A DNA stretch of 23,906 bases from a virus, in the IMG/VR virus record IMGVR_UViG_3300000405_000981, positions 1 through 23,906 of that record; one strand, given 5' to 3'. Below, piece after piece: positions 1 through 6,982 of the stretch; positions within the stretch are counted from its first letter, which is position 1, and each line of letters begins with the position of its first letter. The translations under genes and the position numbers were made by a program. The notes beneath the pieces were generated by a model. It made no database searches. It was not told the origin of the DNA and saw only the letters and a program-made list of their open reading frames with translations.

Positions 1-56
1 TTTTTTAAGATCGTCAAACAACGGTGCCTATATATATGGTTACTTAAAAACAACAT
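1..56 (-). CDS. possible start of a further gene, cut by the window edge
   Basis: An open frame begins at an ATG at 56-54 on the minus strand and stays open for 18 codons to the window edge. A GGA lies four bases upstream of the ATG, a weak ribosome binding site. Position and strand fit the next gene after the CgeB-like glycosyltransferase. The visible peptide is too short to assign. A TATATATA string (36-29) lies inside it and may instead be a late-type promoter box. Neither reading is secure. Confidence 0.2.
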   Translation of the reverse strand, partial: MLFLSNHIYRHRCLTILK

Positions 57-80
57 CTTGTCCAGCACTATCTGGAATAA

Positions 81-953
81 TTACGGGAATATCCTAGTCA
101 AAATAGCCGAACATCTATTCCTGTAGGTATGGTTCTTCAAGCAATGCTCTTGGCCCTGAGTGGCAATTCTCTTGGAAAGACTTTCTCCCACAGAAAACAT
201 TTTTGGAATATTGCCAACGAGATCGTTTTCGTCTTGAAATGAAATAAAGTGCTCAAGATCATTGCCAATGGTATGCAGGGCCGAATCTTGTACACTGAGG
301 AGCACACTACACGCCGCCATGGTTTCGGTGCATCTCATGGGTAATAAACCACCCCCTCCACCAGCAACATCATTTACAACATAATGAGATCTAGCTATCT
401 CATCAATGTACTGCTCTCTAAACACGCCATGCAAAAAATCTGTTCTTGCTGCCGGACAATATTGTCTAATTAGATTGTAAAGGTGGCGACGTTCTGGTCT
501 ATCAGAACCTATGATTAGAAAGTCACGAACCTTTTCTTGATAAGATCTAAAATGCAACTTCTCGTCGGCGGCGTATGGCAAGTACATTCCATCGTAGATC
601 ATATTGGCGTTGGCCATAAAGTTAACATCAAAGCCAAACATGTTATTGATTGCTCGCCAACGATCAGGATAGAGTGCGGCATCAAAAAACCAGCTAGCTC
701 GCTTACGTGACCGTACATTCATTAGCTCTGTATAGACAGGATCGCCATCGCCGCATTCAAGAAATAAGAATAAGTCCCAGTCTTCTTCTAAGACCTTCCG
801 TGAGCCCTCTAGTCTCTCTTGTGTCTGATAGTAGTTACCATATGGAACAGCTTCGTGCCCAAGTTCTTGAAAAGCACGAACGACGCAATCCCCAGTCGCC
901 CAGCCACGAGACTGAGGAATTCCTCTGTATGAAACTAGAATACGCATTGTCAT
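81..953 (-). CDS. CgeB-like glycosyltransferase (GT-B fold, GT1/GT4-like)
   Basis: The product is 290 residues when started at the ATG at 953-951, which overlaps the stop of the Fe-S carrier gene as ATGA. An in-frame start 21 bases further upstream would run deeper into that gene and is less likely. The N-terminus (MRILVSYRG) looks like the first Rossmann strand of a GT-B enzyme. Around residues 203-220 the pattern GLLPMRCTETMAACSVLL matches the donor-binding C-terminal half of CgeB/spore-maturation-type glycosyltransferases, and the tail TYRNRCSAIL matches their usual ending. The family transfers a sugar from a nucleotide-sugar donor; donor and acceptor cannot be told from sequence. It lies downstream of the main glycosylation island, separated by the Fe-S carrier and the GMP reductase fusion. 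A bases-only reading cannot exclude a non-sugar role. Confidence 0.75.
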   Translation of the reverse strand: MTMRILVSYRGIPQSRGWATGDCVVRAFQELGHEAVPYGNYYQTQERLEGSRKVLEEDWDLFLFLECGDGDPVYTELMNVRSRKRASWFFDAALYPDRWRAINNMFGFDVNFMANANMIYDGMYLPYAADEKLHFRSYQEKVRDFLIIGSDRPERRHLYNLIRQYCPAARTDFLHGVFREQYIDEIARSHYVVNDVAGGGGGLLPMRCTETMAACSVLLSVQDSALHTIGNDLEHFISFQDENDLVGNIPKMFSVGESLSKRIATQGQEHCLKNHTYRNRCSAILTRIFP

Positions 954-1279
954 GCCGAAAACGACTCGCCGCATCCACAGCTTTTAACTGCGTTAGGATT
1001 GATGAACTTAAAACCACGATTCATTAAAGTGTTCTCAAAGTCAACACTCATACCACTAAGATACAAAAAACTCTTTGGATCACAAACAACTGTAATGCCG
1101 CCATGTTCATTAACTTGATCTACTTCATTCACAGTGTCATCGAATTCTAAAATATAGCTAAAGCCTGAACAGCCGCCTCCTCGCACTCCCAAACGAAGGC
1201 ATGTATTTTTTGAAAGATTCTGTTCTAACATAATACGATCTAATTCTTTAATAGCACTCTCTGTTAAAGTTATTGACAT
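950..1279 (-). CDS. A-type iron-sulfur cluster carrier (IscA/ErpA/SufA-like)
   Basis: This 109-residue protein has the full length and all hallmarks of the HesB/IscA family. There is a central LRLGVRGGGCSGFSY segment with the first ligand Cys37, a CDP-x-S-xx-YL-x-G-xx-VDF core around residues 66-81, and the C-terminal SCGCGESFS with Cys101 and Cys103. A-type carriers accept Fe-S clusters from a scaffold and hand them to client proteins; they act in the cytoplasm, usually as dimers. The start ATG at 1279 has an AGAAGGA element about ten bases upstream. The gene stands after a 116-base gap with a late-type promoter box and hairpins, and overlaps the next glycosyltransferase by ATGA. No IscU or cysteine desulfurase is nearby, so it probably plugs into host machinery. 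A-type carrier homologues are known from some marine phages. Confidence 0.93.
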   Translation of the reverse strand: MSITLTESAIKELDRIMLEQNLSKNTCLRLGVRGGGCSGFSYILEFDDTVNEVDQVNEHGGITVVCDPKSFLYLSGMSVDFENTLMNRGFKFINPNAVKSCGCGESFSA

Positions 1280-1383
1280 TTACAGTCTTCCTTCTCCATG
1301 TGCTGAGTTCTCGCGAACTCCGTTTGCTGTGACCTCAATGAACTCGGCGTTACGTTGCAATGCTGCGACGTGTTATTCATCAT
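1270..1383 (-). CDS. possible 37-residue ORF in the Fe-S carrier leader
   Basis: An ATG-ATG start at 1383/1380 opens a 37-codon frame that ends 10 bases inside the Fe-S carrier gene. The peptide is polar, with Cys9 and a C-terminal MEKEDCKCQ. Against it being a gene: the ribosome binding site is poor (AGAAGA close to the ATG), the composition looks random, and two good hairpins lie in the same bases, which suggests a structured untranslated leader. For it: the start/stop overlaps fit the packing of this operon. It could also be a short leader peptide coupled to the carrier gene. Confidence 0.22.
   Translation of the reverse strand: MMNNTSQHCNVTPSSLRSQQTEFARTQHMEKEDCKCQ
1305..1320 (-). promoter_or_regulatory. 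leader hairpin with a GCGA tetraloop
   Basis: On the minus strand GAGTTC-GCGA-GAACTC forms a perfect six-pair stem closed by a GNRA tetraloop, 25 bases before the Fe-S carrier start. It is not followed by a U tract, so it is not a classical terminator. It could stabilise the transcript, limit access to the ribosome binding site or bind a protein. Confidence 0.45.
1353..1372 (-). promoter_or_regulatory. second leader hairpin (one mismatch)
   Basis: The minus strand reads ACGTCGCA-GCAT-TGCAACGT: eight-base arms with one C/A mismatch around a four-base loop, upstream of the GCGA hairpin. Together they make this leader unusually structured for the window. The role is unknown. Confidence 0.35.
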
Positions 1384-1392
1384 AGTCTTCTT

Positions 1393-1400
1393 TATTTATA
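1393..1400 (-). promoter_or_regulatory. T4-late-type promoter box TATAAATA
   Basis: The minus strand reads TATAAATA at 1400-1393, identical to the T4 late promoter -10 consensus. It overlaps the stop codon of the GMP reductase fusion and faces the Fe-S carrier gene, with room for a leader of roughly 105 bases. T4-type late promoters need no -35 element, and the phage encodes its own sigma factor. That this factor reads this box is inference. Confidence 0.45.
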
Positions 1401-3045
1401 CACGAATAAATTTCACATTGGCCTGAAACGACTGAATGTCTTTTCCGCCAGCATATGTAACGCCACTTCGTAATGCTCCCTGATATCGTTCAATTAATTT
1501 TTCAACTGACTCTCCAATATCAAGATATCGAACACTGCCCTCGGGACATGTACCGGCTTTCATACCACGCCATTTGTCCTGTACGTAACGACTGGCCATA
1601 CCGGCATATACTTTTTTAGCCACACCATCAACATGCACAATTTCTGCTGCTGATTCTGGACAACGAGCAAAAATAGACCCGGCCATCACAGCGTTCGCAC
1701 CAGCAGCAATTGCCTTAGTGTAATCAGCGGGTTCTCGAATACCACCATCACTGATCATTGGCATGCCAAAATCACGACATATAGCGGTCATTTTAGCAAT
1801 AGCAGAAAATTGTTTCTCTGTACAACCAGCAGTATTTTTTGTTTCACATGCCAAGCCTTGTGCAATACCTAATTTTATACCATCAACATAATCATTAAAA
1901 TATGGTATAGCTTCTGGACAAACAAAATTGCCAACAATAATTTTTGTTGTTGGACTAAATACTTTGATGGCCTTGGCGGTGTCTAGCACGCCAGAACTAA
2001 AACCATGTGCAATATCAATAACTACTATAGTTGCACCTGCACGAATTATTTGTTTTGCCAATTGCACCTGAACGTCTCCGACGCCAACCGAAACGGCAAT
2101 ATGCTCTAAGTAACTAGCCATGGATTTTGCAGATTGTATAAGTATATCATCGGGTGCGGCACGATGCATAATGCCCATAGCACCATATTTACTAAGTAAA
2201 ATACAAAAATCAGCATTAACAACAGTAGACATGTTTGAGGCGACCAAAGGCACATTAAGCCAAACGCCACGACAAATCTCGCTTTTTGTATCTACATCAA
2301 GTCTAGATTGACATTGATTAAATGACTGTTGAATTGCTATATCTTCAAAACCTAATGAGCGTGGCATCAAATCAGATCGTAATCTATATTGTCCAGGCGA
2401 GCGATCAAAGAAAATAAAACCGCTTTTTACAGCCTGCATAGCTACAGACTCTAACTGTTTATGTAATTTACTATGGTCAACGTCTGACGCACACAAATGT
2501 AAATTATGGGCGAGATTATTTAATTTGTCTCCATCAATATGATGAACTTGTTCAACATTGGTCAATGGGCGTTGCAATACTTGCTCCATCACAACTCTAT
2601 GTTGTCTGTGATATTCTATACCGTCATGCACTAAAACATAACCGTGTTCACCTTGCGATAGCTTCGTGCCACAAAGTCGTGGATTTTTTCCATCTTTAAA
2701 ACGCTTAGACTTACCTCTCATAGCGTTCGAAATTTTTCGACGCACATCTTGACGTTTAGAGGCATTCATGTTACCTGTATTCTTAATTTTCATACTACAT
2801 CCAAAACAAAAATCAAGATATGAAGATTGATTCGATTCATGCCTTGCTAACCATTTGCGACGAGTTTTGTTAATCGTATCAAGTGTAGTCTCAGACTGAC
2901 CGCCGCATACGTCGCATGTTTTAATAACACGTTTTTTACTGCCGTTAGTTAAAGAACTAACGGCAATTCCACATATAGTTTTATCAGATATAGTCATCGA
3001 ATGAATAACCCTTACGGATCGAGGATTACACGCCTTTCTAGCCAT
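1396..3045 (-). CDS. HNH endonuclease fused in frame to IMP dehydrogenase/GMP reductase-family enzyme
   Basis: One uninterrupted 549-codon frame holds two unrelated parts. Residues about 17-225 are a homing-type HNH endonuclease: a zinc-finger-like pair of CxxC (44/47 and 80/83), a NUMOD-like linker (about 92-120), then the HNH core VHHIDGDKLNN with His168/His169, Asn178 and His191. Residues about 227-549 are a CBS-less IMPDH/GMP reductase barrel: LGFEDIAI at the start, VASNMSTV (268-275), IDIAHG (344-349), the catalytic loop with Cys400 (GLACETKNTAG), ISDGGI (431-436), YAGMAS, GALRSG, and an FIRV end as in GuaC. Length (about 323) and ending favour GMP reductase over IMP dehydrogenase, but the family split is not certain. 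Met227 (ATG at 2367-2365) sits exactly at the enzyme boundary and could be a separate start, though I see no strong ribosome binding site. The frame starts with ATGGCTAG overlapping the upstream glycosyltransferase stop. The block looks AT-richer than its neighbours. Confidence 0.85.
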   Translation of the reverse strand: MARKACNPRSVRVIHSMTISDKTICGIAVSSLTNGSKKRVIKTCDVCGGQSETTLDTINKTRRKWLARHESNQSSYLDFCFGCSMKIKNTGNMNASKRQDVRRKISNAMRGKSKRFKDGKNPRLCGTKLSQGEHGYVLVHDGIEYHRQHRVVMEQVLQRPLTNVEQVHHIDGDKLNNLAHNLHLCASDVDHSKLHKQLESVAMQAVKSGFIFFDRSPGQYRLRSDLMPRSLGFEDIAIQQSFNQCQSRLDVDTKSEICRGVWLNVPLVASNMSTVVNADFCILLSKYGAMGIMHRAAPDDILIQSAKSMASYLEHIAVSVGVGDVQVQLAKQIIRAGATIVVIDIAHGFSSGVLDTAKAIKVFSPTTKIIVGNFVCPEAIPYFNDYVDGIKLGIAQGLACETKNTAGCTEKQFSAIAKMTAICRDFGMPMISDGGIREPADYTKAIAAGANAVMAGSIFARCPESAAEIVHVDGVAKKVYAGMASRYVQDKWRGMKAGTCPEGSVRYLDIGESVEKLIERYQGALRSGVTYAGGKDIQSFQANVKFIRV

Positions 3046-3706
3046 GCAAAGCTTTCAGTTGTGCCGGGTCAATATTATCGTTCTCATCATATGTGGCACC
3101 AATAAAATGTCCAGGCGTCATTGGAGTAGGAAATGGAACACCCGGCCAAATATTAGTATGAAAGTCAGCATGATTCAAAGTGTCGTGCTTAACAATAGGC
3201 CAGACAATTTCCTTTAGAAAATCTTGATCAATCTGCCATCGAGATTCACGAGCCTGAGCCCATTCAATAGCGTGTCGAGACAACTCAGAAAACAGTCCTT
3301 TTTTAATGCCAAACATTCCACCAAGTATCGGCACCGAATGATGAAAGTGACAGTGCATAGTATGAAATGATTTATCACTAGCCAACCACTCGTTAACTGC
3401 AAGCTTTTCTCGCAAAGAAAGACGAGAGTCGCAATCACGACTCATCATGACTTCTACATCATTTTCACCAATAGGGCTAAAGCGATACAACATCATACGC
3501 CAATCACCCGGCTCATCCACGCAAACAACCTCAACATTATCTCTAGGGATAAGCAATTGCTTAATAGTGTCGCTCGGTACTGACTGACCAACATAAAAAC
3601 GACAGGTCCAGTCTGGAAATAGTGTACGTGCGAGTTCAATATTTTTCATTGCACCAACAAGATATTTTGGATTATTCCCCCAAAGACAGAATGATATGAC
3701 TTTCAT
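3038..3706 (-). CDS. GT-A-type glycosyltransferase with DxD motif
   Basis: The 222-residue protein starts with MKVISFCLWG and carries the block RDCDSRLSLREKLAVNEWL around residues 90-108. In it Asp91 and Asp93 form the metal-binding DxD of GT-A enzymes. The same RDxDSR...RE...EWL signature occurs in small capsular and viral glycosyltransferases. It would transfer a sugar from a nucleotide-sugar donor in the host cytoplasm. The start ATG at 3706 overlaps the previous stop as ATGA, and its own stop lies within the start of the HNH-GMP reductase frame. The acceptor is unknown. It closes the glycosylation island on its downstream side. Confidence 0.75.
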   Translation of the reverse strand: MKVISFCLWGNNPKYLVGAMKNIELARTLFPDWTCRFYVGQSVPSDTIKQLLIPRDNVEVVCVDEPGDWRMMLYRFSPIGENDVEVMMSRDCDSRLSLREKLAVNEWLASDKSFHTMHCHFHHSVPILGGMFGIKKGLFSELSRHAIEWAQARESRWQIDQDFLKEIVWPIVKHDTLNHADFHTNIWPGVPFPTPMTPGHFIGATYDENDNIDPAQLKALHG

Positions 3707-3948
3707 TTGTAATACTCTTTTTCAAGTATATTCCAAACCGTCATAGGAATCTCGTCGCGTGCTATAGTGTCTAAATCATTTGCCAAGTCGAATGCCTTAC
3801 ATAATTGACCATTACGAATAGCTTCAATGATTTTCTTGTAATCAAATATATCACCTATTGGAGTATGGCCGCCAAACTTACCTCTTCCTGTTTTTAAAGC
3901 TAAGTTGAGTTTTTTATCCCAGCCATCTATAATTTTGATAATATTCAT
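3703..3948 (-). CDS. hypothetical small protein in the glycosylation island
   Basis: An 81-residue protein of unknown function. I chose the ATG at 3948 because it overlaps the upstream stop as ATGA; another in-frame ATG at 3966 exists. It is mostly helical in appearance, with a basic N-terminal half (WDKKLNLALKTGRGKFGG) and an acidic C-terminal half (LANDLDTIARDEIP). There is no signal peptide, membrane segment or cysteine pattern. Its stop overlaps the next glycosyltransferase by ATGA, which supports real translation. No function can be named. Confidence 0.65.
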   Translation of the reverse strand: MNIIKIIDGWDKKLNLALKTGRGKFGGHTPIGDIFDYKKIIEAIRNGQLCKAFDLANDLDTIARDEIPMTVWNILEKEYYK

Positions 3949-5099
3949 TTGTTTGCCAATGTCCAATCGTAGATTTGCATCAACTGTCCTGTCACGGTAC
4001 TTGCTTCAAAGTGTCGCATAGCACGACGACGGGCTTCGCGACCGAAGTGCTGTCGTAGACGAATAGTAGACTTCTCGTCTTCCGTCGCGAGTTCAGGATT
4101 GGCAATAAGCTGCATTAGTACGTCACGATAAGCTTCGTGATTGCCAACAGGAACAACAAAGCCACTTTCAGCAAGGATCTCAGACTGACCGTTATAGATC
4201 ATGCTCTCGTGTGACACCACCGGCAGACCATGCATCATGGCTTCCTGGATGTTGCACGGACAGCACTCTCCATCATGACGAGCGTGAGCGTAAATGTCAA
4301 GTCCCATATAGAATTTTGACAGTTCATCGTCTTTGACGATAGGGCTTGAAAAGCAAACGTTCTTAATGCCTAGCTGACGCACCGTATCGTGCCAACCCTG
4401 ACAAGGATTTACAACAATGTAGTAGGCGTTCGAATAGACATCTTCAATAGCCTTAAACGCTCTTAGAGAGATAGGATCAAAGTTGTCTGCTCGACCTACA
4501 CGTCCAAGTATAACTGCATTATGAGGTAGCTTGAAAGTTGAAAGAAGATGTTCGCGACATACTTCCTTGTTCTCTGTCGTAACGTCGAGTACCGGCACTT
4601 CAATCGGGTTGTATAATACCGGACCATCAACGCTACCGGCACGTAAGGCGGTGCTGCGAATGTACTGGGAGATATAGACGTTAACGTCGATCTGCGGCTC
4701 AGGTGCGTTATCTTTAAAACCGAAGATGTTAGTCTCTATCCACTTAGCCTTGGGTGCCATGTAGCGAAAGGCGGGCCATTCTGTGTAGCCGCTGCGATGG
4801 ACGTGCATAATCTGTGGGTCGATCTGCTTTAAAACGTCGTAGAGGTTGTCCGACTCTGGCAGGTAGGGGGCTTGCCGCCCCTTCTTTCCAGGGGTCCATT
4901 GGTACGGAATTACGTGGTCATCGCCAAGCCACGACTTCACGATCTCTAAACGATTGTTCGCCAGATCACCTTCGCGATAGACGATAAACGGCTCGTACTT
5001 GTCGCTTTTAGCGAGGTACTTGCAAAACAATTGGGCTGTACGGTCGGTCCCGCTAAAGCCTACTGTCTTACTGTGATGACAAACGCGAATTTTAGACAT
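3945..5099 (-). CDS. GT4-family glycosyltransferase, paralog A
   Basis: A 384-residue GT-B enzyme. The N-terminal domain begins with RVCHHSKTVGFSGTDRTAQLF, and residues 99-105 carry HVHRSGY. The C-terminal domain has the donor-binding ARHDGECCPCNIQEAMMHG stretch with Glu278 and Glu286 in EX7E spacing, followed by LPVVSH. It is clearly paralogous to the product encoded just upstream: both share HVxRSGYxExP, IETNxFGF, xNPxExP and GRxGRxDN at matching positions. It should act in the cytoplasm as a retaining transferase. The start ATG at 5099 follows AAGGAC, with a further AAGAGA upstream. Donor and acceptor are unknown. Confidence 0.88.
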   Translation of the reverse strand: MSKIRVCHHSKTVGFSGTDRTAQLFCKYLAKSDKYEPFIVYREGDLANNRLEIVKSWLGDDHVIPYQWTPGKKGRQAPYLPESDNLYDVLKQIDPQIMHVHRSGYTEWPAFRYMAPKAKWIETNIFGFKDNAPEPQIDVNVYISQYIRSTALRAGSVDGPVLYNPIEVPVLDVTTENKEVCREHLLSTFKLPHNAVILGRVGRADNFDPISLRAFKAIEDVYSNAYYIVVNPCQGWHDTVRQLGIKNVCFSSPIVKDDELSKFYMGLDIYAHARHDGECCPCNIQEAMMHGLPVVSHESMIYNGQSEILAESGFVVPVGNHEAYRDVLMQLIANPELATEDEKSTIRLRQHFGREARRRAMRHFEASTVTGQLMQIYDWTLANK

Positions 5100-5193
5100 G
5101 TCCTTGATCTCTTAACTTTCTACAAACCTTACGAAGACGATATTCAGTATATTTATGATACCAAACATTGTAACCAATTAACTCGCTAGCCAT
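5092..5193 (-). CDS. possible 33-residue basic small protein
   Basis: An ATG at 5193 opens a 33-codon frame between the two GT4 paralogs. It begins with ATGGCTAG, so the upstream stop TAG sits inside its start, and it ends with TAA overlapping the next gene's start by eight bases. The peptide is rich in Tyr, Arg and Lys (YHKYTEYRLRKVCRKLRD) and would be strongly basic. The overlaps on both sides match the packing of confirmed genes here, including the same ATGGCTAG junction at 3045-3038. The size is too small for a homology call. Confidence 0.4.
   Translation of the reverse strand: MASELIGYNVWYHKYTEYRLRKVCRKLRDQGHV
5150..5157 (-). promoter_or_regulatory. weak late-type promoter box CATAAATA
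   Basis: The minus strand reads CATAAATA at 5157-5150, seven of eight bases of TATAAATA, about 50 bases ahead of the start of the downstream GT4 gene. In this AT-rich spot it could be chance, and it lies inside the possible 33-residue ORF. Confidence 0.2.
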
Positions 5194-6274
5194 TGACAAT
5201 CGCCCTATAGATATTTTCAAGCTTATGCATACATACACTAACTTCATACTCCGCTTCTGCCTTGCGTCTACCAAATTCTCCCATAGTGCGACGCATAGAT
5301 TCATCGTCAATCAAGGTTTTTAAGGCTTCCGCATATTCACTCGGTGTGTTGTTGACAACGAATCCAGTCTTGCCAGTATCCACAAGCTCCGTCTGTGACT
5401 GGAATACACCCATGTCTGGCACGCTTGGGGTAGCGATATGCGTAATCACTGGCTTGCCATGAATCATGGCCTCGGCAATGTTCACGCCGAAAGTTTCGCC
5501 GTCCGCTCTAGCATGCGTATAAACGTCTACGCTATTATAGAACGTACTGAGAATTAATTGACTGGTGGTTGGTTCAATGACATAAAAAGGAATGTCGTAA
5601 CGTGCAAGATCATCAATCATGTTCGATGGCGGTGCCACAACTAAGAAGCGTATGTCGTATCCCTGCATGCGTAACAATCGAACCGCATCGACACTCACGG
5701 AATTGTAGATACCATTGTCTGGACGACCGCAACGCCCTACTACAATAGCACCTTCAGCTTTCCAGCGTTGCGAGACACCTAGCTCAGCGTTAGTGCATGG
5801 CATTTCCACAGGATTGTTCACAAAATCAAAACGATCAGGCTGAACGCCCATCTGCTTGATAGTGTTCTTCATGAGCCACTTACTCATAAACAATGAACTG
5901 TCAATACGAATATTGCTGTCATAAAAACCAAAGACATTCGTCTCGATAAAGTGCGGCACGTCAATATGGTATCCGGGTACAGGAAATTCCTGATAGCCAC
6001 TGCGATAGACATGCAAGATGTCGGGTTTAAAATCGTCAATGACGCTTTGTAACCCAGTACCGTCTGTGTGCTTCTGAGTGTCTACTTCAAAAAGCTTGCC
6101 TCGACACATCTTGGCGGCATGCTCAAATTCGGCCTTGCGAGGATGCGTACCATTAACATCGTAAACAATCGCCACTTCAAACTCGCTAACGTCAGCGTGC
6201 TCGAAAAAGAGTTGGCATGTTTTTTCGGTACCACCTAACCCAAGGTGACGCAGATAGTGAAGAACTTTGATCAT
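5186..6274 (-). CDS. GT4-family glycosyltransferase, paralog B
   Basis: A 362-residue GT-B enzyme. It opens with IKVLHYLRHLGLGGTEKTCQ, the usual glycine-rich GT4 N-terminal loop, has HVYRSGY at residues 88-94 and GRCGRPDN near 180. The donor site is ARADGETFGVNIAEAMIHG, with Glu260 and Glu268 in EX7E spacing followed by KPVITH. Sequence and spacing match the downstream paralog at 5099-3945 closely enough to suggest a tandem duplication. The start overlaps the upstream stop as ATGA. A second copy suggests two successive sugar additions with related donors, but that is inference. Confidence 0.9.
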   Translation of the reverse strand: MIKVLHYLRHLGLGGTEKTCQLFFEHADVSEFEVAIVYDVNGTHPRKAEFEHAAKMCRGKLFEVDTQKHTDGTGLQSVIDDFKPDILHVYRSGYQEFPVPGYHIDVPHFIETNVFGFYDSNIRIDSSLFMSKWLMKNTIKQMGVQPDRFDFVNNPVEMPCTNAELGVSQRWKAEGAIVVGRCGRPDNGIYNSVSVDAVRLLRMQGYDIRFLVVAPPSNMIDDLARYDIPFYVIEPTTSQLILSTFYNSVDVYTHARADGETFGVNIAEAMIHGKPVITHIATPSVPDMGVFQSQTELVDTGKTGFVVNNTPSEYAEALKTLIDDESMRRTMGEFGRRKAEAEYEVSVCMHKLENIYRAIVNG

Positions 6275-6645
6275 TGTGCTCGTTCAAAATACTCTTTCCG
6301 CTTGTCAAACGGAAGGGCGTTAAATACTTGGCCAGGGTTGTGACATATAAGACTGTCCTCTAAGAAGAGCGAGTAAGCCTTTTCATGCTTCAAGGCGTCG
6401 CGTACAAGACTCATCTTCGCAAGGTCATGCTCTAGAGCAACGATACGTTGCTTCGCGGCATGGGATTGTGATGCTACCCAACTGCCAATATACGTAGGTA
6501 GCTCAAGTCTATTGATTTCACATTGAAGCTTGAGTACTTCGTCACATTTATCTAGAAAGAGTTGATGTGTTTCACGCTCTCTACGATAGAGCTTAGAAGC
6601 AAATACCTGATACCACAATTTCTTGAAAATCATTTTATCGACCAT
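6271..6645 (-). CDS. hypothetical protein, helical/coiled-coil-like
   Basis: A 124-residue protein with no recognisable family. Three nearby starts exist (6651, 6645, 6633). I chose the ATG at 6645 because AGGA (6654-6651) lies exactly five bases before it; this start overlaps the cupin stop. The protein looks helical and charged, with a stretch from about residue 20 to 95 that could form a coiled coil (RRERETHQLFLDKCDEVLKL). It ends in a basic/acidic mix. It lies between the isomerase-like cupin and a GT4 enzyme, with an ATGA overlap downstream. An accessory or scaffolding role in the island is conceivable but unsupported. Confidence 0.65.
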   Translation of the reverse strand: MVDKMIFKKLWYQVFASKLYRRERETHQLFLDKCDEVLKLQCEINRLELPTYIGSWVASQSHAAKQRIVALEHDLAKMSLVRDALKHEKAYSLFLEDSLICHNPGQVFNALPFDKRKEYFERAQ

Positions 6646-6982
6646 AATCATCCTGTAGTCTTACGACATCACCCAGTTCTGGCGAGCTTGCTTCCATGAC
6701 CGCAAGTGGCGACGTTTCGCTAGCTTCTAAACGATGAATCTCGAAAGGCAAGATAGTAATGTACCGCCCTGGCAATAGAGTAATCTTACGTTGCGTATTA
6801 TCTTTGATGATAGTGAGAGTGCCACTGCCATACAGACAGTACATTGTTTCACACTTCACTTCGTGGTACTGTAAACTCAAACGCTTGCCAGGATCCACTT
6901 CAAGAATCTTGAAAGCGTACTTGTTGTTAGCTTCCAGAATCCTCTCTCGACCCCATGGTTTGACTATAACTTCTTGCTTCAT
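6635..6982 (-). CDS. cupin, mannose-6-phosphate isomerase type II-like
   Basis: A 115-residue single-domain cupin resembling the C-terminal isomerase domain of ManC/AlgA-type bifunctional enzymes. It shows KPWGRE at residues 8-13, LSLQYHEVKCETMY with likely metal ligands Gln38, His40 and Glu45, the turn LPGRYITILPFEIHRLEA with the fourth ligand His83, and an ELGDVVRLQDDYGR ending that matches the family. That family interconverts fructose-6-phosphate and mannose-6-phosphate, the first step toward GDP-mannose. Other sugar cupins share this fold, so the exact substrate is open. I chose the ATG at 6982 (ATGA overlap with the GT2 stop) over an in-frame start at 7024. No pyrophosphorylase partner is in the window. 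Confidence 0.82.
   Translation of the reverse strand: MKQEVIVKPWGRERILEANNKYAFKILEVDPGKRLSLQYHEVKCETMYCLYGSGTLTIIKDNTQRKITLLPGRYITILPFEIHRLEASETSPLAVMEASSPELGDVVRLQDDYGR

Noticed and set aside
707-1027. Plus-strand open frame of 106 codons over the CgeB/Fe-S junction
   Set aside because: It runs antisense to two well-supported genes that overlap by ATGA.
1396-3045. Group I intron or intein in the GMP reductase
   Set aside because: The enzyme domain is continuous and complete from about residue 227, no upstream exon is missing, and there are no intein splice residues flanking the HNH part.
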